Below, in pieces: positions 52,553 to 60,491 of a DNA stretch of 64,000 nt (the first letter of the stretch is position 1; each line of letters starts with the position of its first letter). The stretch covers positions 110,869 through 174,868 of the forward strand of contig CADAIL010000007.1 of the NCBI GenBank assembly GCA_902788035.1, in the 5' to 3' direction. The translations under genes were made by a program, and so were the position numbers. Origin of the DNA: an uncultured Lachnospiraceae bacterium. Lineage in GTDB: Bacteria > Bacillota > Clostridia > Lachnospirales > Lachnospiraceae. Under the pieces are notes generated by a model, which worked only from the letters and a program-made list of their open reading frames with translations, made no database searches and was not told the DNA's origin.

Positions 52553-54034
52553 TCAACTCTGCTTCGTCATCAAAACTATAGTCTCGACATTCTCCGTAAA
52601 CGGGAACATATCATACGCAACAGCCTCTCTCGCCTTATAGCCGTGACTCGTGAGCCACTTAAGGTCTCTTGCCAGCGTCTCCGGCTCGCAGGATATATAA
52701 ATGATGCGTCCCGGGGACATGGAGACCGCCGCGCTCATGAATGCCTCCGTGGAGCCCGTGCGGGGCGGATCCATAAAGACAACATCCGCTTTCTCGCGCT
52801 GCTCTGCCATACCGCGCATGAACTCTCCGGCATCATTGTTATAGAAGCGGATATTTTTTATGTCATTGGCCTTCGCGTTACGGATCGCGTCGCGCACCGC
52901 GTCGTTATTAAGCTCCACGCCGATGACCTCACCGGCCTTCGCGGCGGCGGTGATGCCGATTGTCCCGATCCCGCAGTAGGCGTCGATCACGCGCTCGCGG
53001 CCTGTCAGGTTGGCATACTTTATTGCCTGACGGTACAGCTTCTCCGTCTGCACGGAGTTCACCTGGTAGAAGGACTTCGAAGAGATCCTGAATGTGTTTC
53101 CGCAGAGCTTATCCTCGATATAACCCTTGCCGTAGATCACCGTCTCCTTCTCCCCGAGGACCATCGATGTCCGCTCGGCATTCTCATTCACAATGATCGT
53201 CGTGATCTCGGGGTGGCGGCGCAGAAGCTCCTTGACAAAGTTATTCTTGCCGGGCAGGACCTTAGAGGACAGCACGAGGACAACCATGATCTGACCGGTC
53301 ACACGGGCACATCTCACAAGCACATGCCGAAGGAGACCGTAGCCTGAATCCTCATCATATACCTTGATTTTAAAGCTCTTCAGCATATCAAGGATGTCCC
53401 TGATAATGGCATCGGCCTTCTCATTCTCGATAAGACAGCTGTCAATTGACACGACTTTGTGGGTCCCCTGCTCGTAGATGCCGCAGATGTTGCGCTCTTT
53501 TCTGCCGTCCTTTATGTGTGCAAATGTAGATGTCACCTTATTTCTGTAATGATACGGGTCATCCATGCCGACGATTCCGGAAAGCTTCACGTAAGGCTTA
53601 AGAAGAGCAAATGTTTTCTTCTCCTTCTGGGCAAGCGTCCACTTATAATTCCGACCGATATATTCACACCCACCGCATCGGCGTCTGTGCGGACACTGCG
53701 GGGCATCCGGGTCAGCTACAAATTTCGGTCTGTACTGCTTCTCTTCATCGGCGGGGCGTGGGCTGCTCTTTATCCCGCCTGTCCCAATGCGATCTTCGGA
53801 CGGTCTGTGGCTTCTGCCGGTTATTTCGTGACCTTTAGCTCTGCGGTCACCGTTCTTTGCCTCTTGCCCTTTACTTCTGCGGTCACCGTTCTTTACCTCT
53901 TGCCCTTTACTTCTATGGTCATTATTCTTTCCCGCATACTTTCTGCTTTCTTTCTTCGAATCTGAGTCGACCGGTTGGCCTTGTTCCACCCATTTTTCGT
54001 AAGCTCGTTTAATATCAAAATCCTTATTGGCCAT
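52553..54034 (-). CDS. RlmD/RumA-family 23S rRNA uracil-5 methyltransferase
   Basis: The 493-aa product has a 105-residue basic N-terminal extension, then iron-sulfur cysteines (114, 120, 123 in CPHRRRCGGC), the methyltransferase motif DAYCGIGTIG, DPPRTGS, and the catalytic loop YISCEPETLARD. It methylates a uracil in 23S rRNA with S-adenosylmethionine. The extension contains three 12-residue repeats (KNGDRRSKGQEA type, residues 36-71), probably a flexible RNA-binding tail, and no clear TRAM domain. ATG 54034 follows GAGGTGAAA; a GTG two codons upstream lies inside that ribosome site. Confidence 0.92.
   Translation of the reverse strand: MANKDFDIKRAYEKWVEQGQPVDSDSKKESRKYAGKNNDHRSKGQEVKNGDRRSKGQEAKNGDRRAKGHEITGRSHRPSEDRIGTGGIKSSPRPADEEKQYRPKFVADPDAPQCPHRRRCGGCEYIGRNYKWTLAQKEKKTFALLKPYVKLSGIVGMDDPYHYRNKVTSTFAHIKDGRKERNICGIYEQGTHKVVSIDSCLIENEKADAIIRDILDMLKSFKIKVYDEDSGYGLLRHVLVRCARVTGQIMVVLVLSSKVLPGKNNFVKELLRRHPEITTIIVNENAERTSMVLGEKETVIYGKGYIEDKLCGNTFRISSKSFYQVNSVQTEKLYRQAIKYANLTGRERVIDAYCGIGTIGITAAAKAGEVIGVELNNDAVRDAIRNAKANDIKNIRFYNNDAGEFMRGMAEQREKADVVFMDPPRTGSTEAFMSAAVSMSPGRIIYISCEPETLARDLKWLTSHGYKAREAVAYDMFPFTENVETIVLMTKQS
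53822..53929 (-). repeat. In-frame 36-bp coding minisatellite in the RlmD-like gene
   Basis: Three tandem 36-bp units encode KNNDHRSKGQEV, KNGDRRSKGQEA and KNGDRRAKGHEI in the basic N-terminal tail. Confidence 0.9.
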
Positions 54035-54048
54035 TTTCACCTCTATAA

Positions 54049-55539
54049 TTATTCAAAAGTAACCTTCTCAAAAGCACTTCTGATCAGCTGCTCGTAATCG
54101 ATATCGTCATCCGATGAGCTGCCAGCATCGTCATAATAGTCATAGGAGATGATGAAGACAGTCCCGTCAAGCACAGTCCAGCCTGTGATCTCAGAATTAT
54201 ACGATACATTCTCCGTACCCGCATACAGGACGCAGGATTTCTGCGCGTAGCTGACAGTCATTCCGTTAACGTCTATGACATGTGTTTCACTGGTATAATC
54301 TTCGCTGACATCCTTTGGATCCACATCTCCGTACCATTCATCACTCCTGGCTGTCTCCTCCACCTTCTCAGGTGTCATGTCATCAAGGAAGCTGTAGATG
54401 TACTGTGAATAGGGCAGGCCTTCATTCGTGCACAGGGTGAACAGGGCGTCTCCCACAGAGTAATTCACTATCTGATCTTCGGGAAGCGCAAATTTTGCTG
54501 TGCTGCCGGTCGCGGTTGATGTGATTGCATATCTTCCGTTCTCGTCCGGCTCCGGGACCTCGTACTCCGGGTCGGCATCTCCCGCAGCCTCATCCGGGAG
54601 CTCCTCATCGGCCGACTCATCAGAATCACTATCGGCGGCGGGAACTGCATTTGCAATGACATCCTCGGGAACAACAATTTCCGGAATCTCATTGAAATTC
54701 TTGTATTCCGACGAGACCTTGAACGCCGACACATTCACTGTGATAAATGACTGCACGTATGACATAATCTTATTGCCGAGTTCCGTTCCGTCGAATTCCA
54801 TACGAACAGGAAGATTCGTGCCTTCGGCAATGTACATTGCGACCGGAATTGTCATGTCTGACAGGACTGAATCATAATCATCGCCAAATACGGATGACAT
54901 CGTTTCCAGTGAACTGCCGAGATATTCCTCGATCGCATCACCGGAAAGCGTGATGTCCATGCGATATACGGTCTGCTCACCTATCGTCTCTGTAGAATCG
55001 GCCAATGAAGCTTCGATCTGACCGTCTCTCACCCCTTCGAACATTGAGAGATTATACAGATCATCCATCTCCGGAACGTCAGAGTCAGACTTCGTCCACG
55101 TCTCGCTGCCGTCATTCATGTAGGTTACGAACTTATCATCCTCGCGGACGACATATGATTCGACATCCTGAACATTGTTCTCATCAAATACAGTGACGGA
55201 CACGGAACCGGTCGTGTAGGCTGCGACCGGTTCGCCGGTCGCTTTGCAGGTCATACTTGCCTCAACCTTCATCTCTGTGCTGAGATCTTCACCTGATTCA
55301 TCCTCACTCATCATATCGCCCATGCTCATCACAGCGGTCATATTAATCACGGAGTCATATTCCATGGACGTGACTTCGCCGAGGGCATCCGCCACGTATC
55401 CGGCGAGTTCCGCAGCGTTCGTCGGTGCCGGAGTCGGAGCAAGTCCGCCAACACCGGACACCCCGCTGCAGCCGGTCAACACCGAAAGAGTAAGTGTACC
55501 CATAATGATCCAGACAGAGATTTTTCTCAAATTAATCAT
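54049..55539 (-). CDS. Large secreted lipoprotein of unknown function
   Basis: The 496-aa product has a lipoprotein signal (SVLTGC, Cys near residue 24). A domain of about 230 residues (TSMEYDSVINMTAVMSM; VYRMDITLSGDAIEEYLG; IAEGTNLPVRMEFDG) resembles the LolA/DUF6612-type folds of clostridial lipoproteins. An acidic Pro/Glu linker follows (residues 290-345), then a second beta-rich domain. Function is unknown; such proteins sit at the cell surface. GAGAGATG precedes ATG 55539. It lies 14 bp before the RlmD-like gene and 124 bp after apbE. Confidence 0.75.
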   Translation of the reverse strand: MINLRKISVWIIMGTLTLSVLTGCSGVSGVGGLAPTPAPTNAAELAGYVADALGEVTSMEYDSVINMTAVMSMGDMMSEDESGEDLSTEMKVEASMTCKATGEPVAAYTTGSVSVTVFDENNVQDVESYVVREDDKFVTYMNDGSETWTKSDSDVPEMDDLYNLSMFEGVRDGQIEASLADSTETIGEQTVYRMDITLSGDAIEEYLGSSLETMSSVFGDDYDSVLSDMTIPVAMYIAEGTNLPVRMEFDGTELGNKIMSYVQSFITVNVSAFKVSSEYKNFNEIPEIVVPEDVIANAVPAADSDSDESADEELPDEAAGDADPEYEVPEPDENGRYAITSTATGSTAKFALPEDQIVNYSVGDALFTLCTNEGLPYSQYIYSFLDDMTPEKVEETARSDEWYGDVDPKDVSEDYTSETHVIDVNGMTVSYAQKSCVLYAGTENVSYNSEITGWTVLDGTVFIISYDYYDDAGSSSDDDIDYEQLIRSAFEKVTFE

Positions 55540-55663
55540 ATATTCATCTCTCCATACCGTTTTATTGAAATTTGGCAAATAATACACCATGCAATCAATT
55601 CGCATCTGCCGGGACATGGTGCCTTCTCTCCCGAAAGCAACTGGCAGCGTGCCGCTGATCAAT

Positions 55664-56809
55664 TCATCTTCGTACTATCTCATATTTATACGTGTCTGAA
55701 CTGAAACAATCTTCAATTCCCTCCGACACATACATCTTATCATCATCTGTCATTAGAACAAAGTCAAATTCATCGCTGTGAGCACGCCAGTATTCAATTG
55801 CCTTCTCGGGTCCCATGACATACAGCGAAGTTGACAGGCCGTCCGCCATCGTCCCATCACTGCATATAATCGAGACCGAAGCATCCACAGAAAAACCGTT
55901 GTCTGCCGGATATCCGGTCGCAGGGTCAATGATATGGTGATACACTTTTCCGTCCGACGCGGTAAAATTTCGCTCGTAGCCTCCTGAGGATATCACCGCC
56001 ATGTCTTTCACCTGGACGACCCCGAGGAACGTCCCTCTGTTCCTGTCATTCAGCGCGACCTTCCATGGGCTGCCGTCAGGCTTACCGCCGACAGTCTGAA
56101 TATTACCGCCGAGATCGATCAGCGCACTGGTCACCCCGTTCGAGCGGAAAATATCCGCAATGCACTGAGATGTATAGCCTTTCGCAATCCCTCCGAAATC
56201 AATTCTCATCTGATCCGGAAGAACTACAGAACCTTTATCCGCATCATATTCTATCTTCGACGCGTCGACCCTGGTCAAAATATCCGCGATATCTTTTTCC
56301 GCAGGGGCTTCCCTTCTGACAGTTCCTGTATTGCCGGCCTCATCCTCGAACTGTGATGTGAATCCCCACAGTTCCATGAGCGGATAAACAGAAATGTCGA
56401 ACGCCCCGCCGGTGCTGTCATGCAGGTCCAGTGAGACCTCGGTCAGGTATGCGGTATCCGGGGTGAGAACTCCACCTCCGTTAGCATTGATCTTCGCGGT
56501 ATCACTGCCCGATTTTCCTGTCGAGAGAAGATCATCTAATCTTCGGATTTCAACTTCGCCGGCAATGAGCGCATCCTCTGCATGCTGCCCGTAAGCCCGC
56601 AGTGACATATATGGGACTGTCATGGCATCATAAATGACTCTGTCAAAAGCCTGGTCAGCCATCGGATCGGCATCTTTTGCTGCCATATCCGAAGACTTAG
56701 AGGAGTCACCGGCGCTCCCGCCGGCTGTCCCGTTCACTGAATACTCAGCGCTGCAGCCCGTAAAGATCAGCATTCCCGCAAGAGCCGCCGCAATTATTTT
56801 CCTTTTCAT
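55664..56809 (-). CDS. apbE: FAD:protein FMN transferase, lipoprotein
   Basis: The 381-aa product has a lipoprotein signal (IFTGC, Cys19) and the ApbE fold. IDFGGIAKGYTSQCIADIF, ALIDLGGNIQTVGG and the metal and FAD site HHIIDPATGYPADNG are followed by SDGTMADGLSTSLYVMG. ApbE attaches FMN to threonine of extracytoplasmic redox proteins such as Rnf or Nqr subunits and FMN-binding domains. No acceptor gene is in the window. A promoter lies just upstream (56851-56880). Confidence 0.94.
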   Translation of the reverse strand: MKRKIIAAALAGMLIFTGCSAEYSVNGTAGGSAGDSSKSSDMAAKDADPMADQAFDRVIYDAMTVPYMSLRAYGQHAEDALIAGEVEIRRLDDLLSTGKSGSDTAKINANGGGVLTPDTAYLTEVSLDLHDSTGGAFDISVYPLMELWGFTSQFEDEAGNTGTVRREAPAEKDIADILTRVDASKIEYDADKGSVVLPDQMRIDFGGIAKGYTSQCIADIFRSNGVTSALIDLGGNIQTVGGKPDGSPWKVALNDRNRGTFLGVVQVKDMAVISSGGYERNFTASDGKVYHHIIDPATGYPADNGFSVDASVSIICSDGTMADGLSTSLYVMGPEKAIEYWRAHSDEFDFVLMTDDDKMYVSEGIEDCFSSDTYKYEIVRR

Positions 56810-57453
56810 ATATATAACCTGTCCAGTAAAAAGTATTATGCAATAATCGTATCTTACGTGAAATCACTCGTACTTGTCAAGGCAGGAGGCGGCAGGCACA
56901 TATCGGAGATCTAAATCAGGAAAGCCTCCGGATCACTCCGGAGGCTTTCCCTTTGCTGAAAGATGACTATGCAGATATAAGAAAGGCATTTCTGCCTGTT
57001 TGTCGTTTTATCAGGGTCTTCTGTGTTTTTGTTCTTGTTCCCTGCTGAACTGTATAATAAAGCATTATACGCCTCGATGCACGACAAATCTATTAGAACA
57101 TTTAGCCAAATATTGCAATATTTGAAATAGGCATGAAATATTTCCCTTGTAAATATCGCAAAAATGACATTTGTCACATTCTTTTGATATCTAATAATAG
57201 TCATATAATGCCCTTTTAGTCAATTTTTGAGCGATTTATAGCCTTTTAAGCCAAAAAATGCTTGCAAATCTCTCTATCTCACGTTTATTATTATCGTAAC
57301 TTATGCATGTATGCATTACTTGTATACAGACATTTCATGCTGACGCTGCCCGATTCCTGCATCAGGTTCTGCTCGATAAGCTGAAATCAGATTCCGCACT
57401 CAGAAACCGGCTATGTAAGCAGATGATGGAAATCCATTACACAGGAGACGATT
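56810..57453. other. Intergenic region between apbE and the AraC gene
   Basis: The 644 bp hold the apbE promoter and a 14-bp hairpin GAAAGCCTCCGGAtcacTCCGGAGGCTTTC (about 56919-56950). The rest is A/T-rich sequence with no gene I can support; small frames there lack ribosome sites. A weak TTGCAA/TTATTA pair near 57263-57291 could serve the AraC gene. Confidence 0.55.
56851..56880 (-). promoter_or_regulatory. Probable apbE promoter
   Basis: On the minus strand TTGACA (56880-56875), 18 bp, TAAGAT (56856-56851), 42 bp before the apbE ATG. Confidence 0.7.
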
Positions 57454-58284
57454 ATGTATTCACTGTTCTATAAAGAAAAAAACGATTTTGAGCTTTATGA
57501 TATTGACAGTACACATATTCCGCCGCATCTCCACAAGAACATCGAATTCACCTATGTGCTTGAAGGGACGCTTGTCTGCGGTATCGGCACAAAGCTGTAC
57601 AACATGGAAAAAGGTGACATTGCTGTCATCTTCCCTGAACAGATCCACCACTATCAGCATTACGGCACCGAGCCCGGCAGGGTTCAGTACCTGCTCGGAC
57701 TCCCCTCCATGACCGGACCATATATGCAGACAATCACCACTCTGGTCCCGGAAAACCCGATCATCAAGGCCAAAGATGTGCATCCCGACATCTACTATGC
57801 CCTGGAGACACTTGAACTGCACGATGGCAGTGATCAGGACGATATCCTGCATCAGGCCTACCTGATGATTATCCTTGCCCGCGTGCTGCCTCTGCTCACC
57901 CTCGAGGAGCTCCATACGAATGACAGTGATGATCTTGTCAGCCGGACGGTCTCCTACATTGCCGAGCACTATGCGGAGGAAAATCTGACATTAACAAAAA
58001 TGGCCCACGATCTGTTCGTGAGCCCATTTGCGCTGTCACGTGTATTCTCAGGTACTTTTCATACGAACTTTAACAAATACCTGAACAACACCCGACTTGA
58101 ATATGTGCGCTATCTTCTCGAGTATACTGACCAGTCGATCACCGAGGCATATGAGAATGCTGGTTTCGGAAGCCAGAGAACATTTAACCGCGCTTTCCGC
58201 GAGCACTTCCGCATGACGCCCAAGCAGTTCCGCGAACACAACCGCATGATAGCGGTCAACAGGAAAAGACCTTCTTCTGACTGA
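57454..58284 (+). CDS. AraC-family transcriptional regulator
   Basis: The 276-aa product has an N-terminal cupin sensor domain (HIPPHLHKNIEFTYVLEGTLVCGIG, metal-type histidines) and a C-terminal AraC double helix-turn-helix (NLTLTKMAHDLFVSPFALSRVFSGTFHTNFNKYLNNTRLEYVRYLL; AYENAGFGSQRTFNRAFREHFRMTPKQFREH). Such proteins activate carbohydrate or related genes on sensing a small molecule. CAGGAG precedes ATG 57454. Its stop is one base from the convergent isomerase gene, so its targets are probably elsewhere. Confidence 0.93.
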   Translation: MYSLFYKEKNDFELYDIDSTHIPPHLHKNIEFTYVLEGTLVCGIGTKLYNMEKGDIAVIFPEQIHHYQHYGTEPGRVQYLLGLPSMTGPYMQTITTLVPENPIIKAKDVHPDIYYALETLELHDGSDQDDILHQAYLMIILARVLPLLTLEELHTNDSDDLVSRTVSYIAEHYAEENLTLTKMAHDLFVSPFALSRVFSGTFHTNFNKYLNNTRLEYVRYLLEYTDQSITEAYENAGFGSQRTFNRAFREHFRMTPKQFREHNRMIAVNRKRPSSD

Positions 58285-58746
58285 TTACTTTACCGGCACA
58301 CAGTGTCTGTCGTTGATGTCCTTGACCTTCTGTACACGGTTAACATACTTTTCTGCTGTGAATGCATCTGTTGTCATCCATGTCTTTACGATCTCGGTGG
58401 AGATAAGCGTGCCGATGATTTTTGCGCCGAGGCAGAGCACGTTCGTGTCATTGTGCTGACGTGAAAGGGCTGCACAGAGCGGGTCCTGGCAGACAGCTGC
58501 GTAAATACCGTTGATCTTGTTAGCGATCATGGCTGAGCCATAGCCTACGCCGTCGACAAAGATGCCGCGGTCGCACTCGCCCTTAGCCACAGCCAGAGCT
58601 GCCGGATACACATAATCCGGGAGGTCTGCCGGATTATTGTCATATGTGCCGAAATCGACGACTTCGTGACCCATACTCTCAAGGAGAGCTTTGATCTCGT
58701 TCTTCATGTTCGTGCCGGCATGATCGTTCGCCATAGCAATCTTCAT
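58285..58746 (-). CDS. RpiB/LacAB-family sugar-phosphate isomerase
   Basis: The 153-aa product has the RpiB/LacAB fold: IAMANDHAGTNMKNEI at the start and DRGIFVDGVGYGSAMIANK in place of the RpiB active-site segment. RpiB uses a cysteine in CGTGIG; here the matching residue is Asp65, as in LacA-type proteins (VIDAYGAG). A classic ribose-5-phosphate isomerase is therefore unlikely. A tetrose-, erythrulose- or galactose-6-phosphate isomerase is more probable. GGAGG lies upstream. It is monocistronic. Confidence 0.85.
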   Translation of the reverse strand: MKIAMANDHAGTNMKNEIKALLESMGHEVVDFGTYDNNPADLPDYVYPAALAVAKGECDRGIFVDGVGYGSAMIANKINGIYAAVCQDPLCAALSRQHNDTNVLCLGAKIIGTLISTEIVKTWMTTDAFTAEKYVNRVQKVKDINDRHCVPVK

Positions 58747-58822
58747 ATCTTACTTCCTCCTTTTCATCTGCAGAATCCCATTGATCCGCGTTGGGGATTA
58801 TTGATTATATTAAGTATACCAT

Positions 58823-58866
58823 AAAACCCTGAAAAATCGCGTAATTACGCGATTTTTCAGGGTTTT
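58823..58866. terminator. 44-bp perfect palindrome, bidirectional terminator
   Basis: AAAACCCTGAAAAATCGCGTAA is followed at once by its exact complement with no loop base, and T-runs and A-runs stand at both ends. It lies 14 bp beyond the stop of the gene at 58881 and is the likely terminator of that gene. Confidence 0.85.
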
Positions 58867-58880
58867 TTCTAAAGATTTTC

Positions 58881-60389
58881 TTACGCGAACCAGGTATTCG
58901 TCTCACCCGAGATGTATACGCTGGCCAGATATTTTCCCTCACTGTCAGTTTGTAACTGAATGTAGGTGTCATCTCCGTTGACATAAAGGCTCCACTCATT
59001 TTCACTTTCAAAGAGCGCGATGAACAGCCCATTCACTGATAAACTGCTCTCTTCAATATCCCCGTAATTATCCTTTTCACCGCAGTCCCTGAGTGCCTGA
59101 AGCATCTCATCCGTGATACGTAATTCTGAGAGCTGCATGCCCGGATATATCCCGGAATCTTCCGGGAGCAGATTTCCCCATGCCGCTTGAATTTCATCTT
59201 CTGCCTGCCCGTCCGAGTATTCAGGTGTATTCCAGTAGAATGAAGTTCCTATGGATTCGCTGTCTACATGGATATATGCCTCAGAATGCCCCTGAACCAA
59301 TTCGGCCTCGACTCCCGTTATTTCGTCATTCTCAGTGACTTCAGCATTTGCCCAGCCAGCCTCTTTCATGAGCGCCGCTGTCTCTTCGGCTGAAAGACCC
59401 ATCCAGGGCAGATACGGGTTATCTGACCGCCATATCTCAATATCGTTGAAAAGCTCGCTGAACTCTTCCGCGATTTCTTCGGGCATCTCATCCTTTTTAT
59501 CGTCATCTCCCCCGCCTATAAGAATAGTTCCTCCCGGCTTCGGATCCGGTTCAGTATGAGTTATATTAATGTGATGCGTCGAAGCCTGGAACAGGAAAGC
59601 CACAAGCCTCACGATCAGCAGCATGATGAATATGACCGCGATCGGACTGACTCGCCGGCCAATGCCTGTATTCCTCCCGGTACCGGCCGATCTCCCGGGC
59701 TTCCTCGCCGGACGCGGTTTTACTGCAGACGCAGCTTCCCTCGCCAGAGCTGCCTGAGTCTCCGTGACAGTCACACTTTCCGGAGAAACCTGATGATTCC
59801 GGACGCTCTGCTTCCTGTCTATAGCAGAGGATCTTCTCTGCTCCTCGAACAGCTTCCATTTTGTCGGAGCCTTATCCATAAAGTTCTTTGCGCTTTCGAG
59901 AAACTTCGAATCCGCGCTCAGATCACCCGCAACTTCTTCTAAGCCTTCAAACACACGCTCCTGGATTGTCCTGCCGACAGTCGGCATTTGCCTTATTATG
60001 GATTCGTGAGTCTTCTTTGGCGTATCCGCATAGGAAGGCACCCGCCTTTCCGCTGCCTTTACGGACCCATGAGGCGGATGATAATAGCCGCCCGAAGAAT
60101 CCCGCTTCGGATAACTGTCTCTCGTCTCGGTCTTAGCAATACTGCTCTCTGAAAATGCTACTGAACCGGGAGACGGCGATTTAAGGAGATACTCATCGTC
60201 AAAATCGATCCGACCTTTTGTGAGGTCATCGCCGAAGTCAAGATCGTCCAGAGAAAATCGTCCGAAAACGCTTGCATTGACGAAGCCCGGTATCTCGTCG
60301 TAGTCCATATTGTTTTGAATCGAACCGGAGAGACCGATGTTATTCAGCCACCCACTGTATTCATCTGAAATAGTACTCTTTCCCGACAT
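58881..60389 (-). CDS. Membrane-anchored protein of unknown function, partner of the C11 protease
   Basis: The 502-aa product has a long polar N-terminal part (about 230 residues, Ser/Asp/Arg-rich, low complexity), then a basic stretch and one membrane segment (VSPIAVIFIMLLIVRLVAFLF). The extracellular domain of about 220 residues contains MGLSAEETAALMKEAGWANAEV and Trp-rich strands. I do not recognise it. There is no signal peptide, so the N-terminal part is cytoplasmic. AAGGAGG precedes ATG 60389. It lies 102 bp after the protease gene in the same direction. Confidence 0.75.
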   Translation of the reverse strand: MSGKSTISDEYSGWLNNIGLSGSIQNNMDYDEIPGFVNASVFGRFSLDDLDFGDDLTKGRIDFDDEYLLKSPSPGSVAFSESSIAKTETRDSYPKRDSSGGYYHPPHGSVKAAERRVPSYADTPKKTHESIIRQMPTVGRTIQERVFEGLEEVAGDLSADSKFLESAKNFMDKAPTKWKLFEEQRRSSAIDRKQSVRNHQVSPESVTVTETQAALAREAASAVKPRPARKPGRSAGTGRNTGIGRRVSPIAVIFIMLLIVRLVAFLFQASTHHINITHTEPDPKPGGTILIGGGDDDKKDEMPEEIAEEFSELFNDIEIWRSDNPYLPWMGLSAEETAALMKEAGWANAEVTENDEITGVEAELVQGHSEAYIHVDSESIGTSFYWNTPEYSDGQAEDEIQAAWGNLLPEDSGIYPGMQLSELRITDEMLQALRDCGEKDNYGDIEESSLSVNGLFIALFESENEWSLYVNGDDTYIQLQTDSEGKYLASVYISGETNTWFA

Positions 60390-60491
60390 AGTGTTCCTCC
60401 TTGTTTCAAGTCTCGCTCGCGAGACTTGGCGCGGGCTCTGAATAGTCAGGCTGCCACGCGCCTTATGACACGTGGCAGTCACCGGGGAAAA

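Noticed and set aside
56911..57204. A 97-codon minus-strand frame in the apbE-AraC gap
   Set aside because: It has no ribosome site, atypical codon use for this genome and no recognisable domain.
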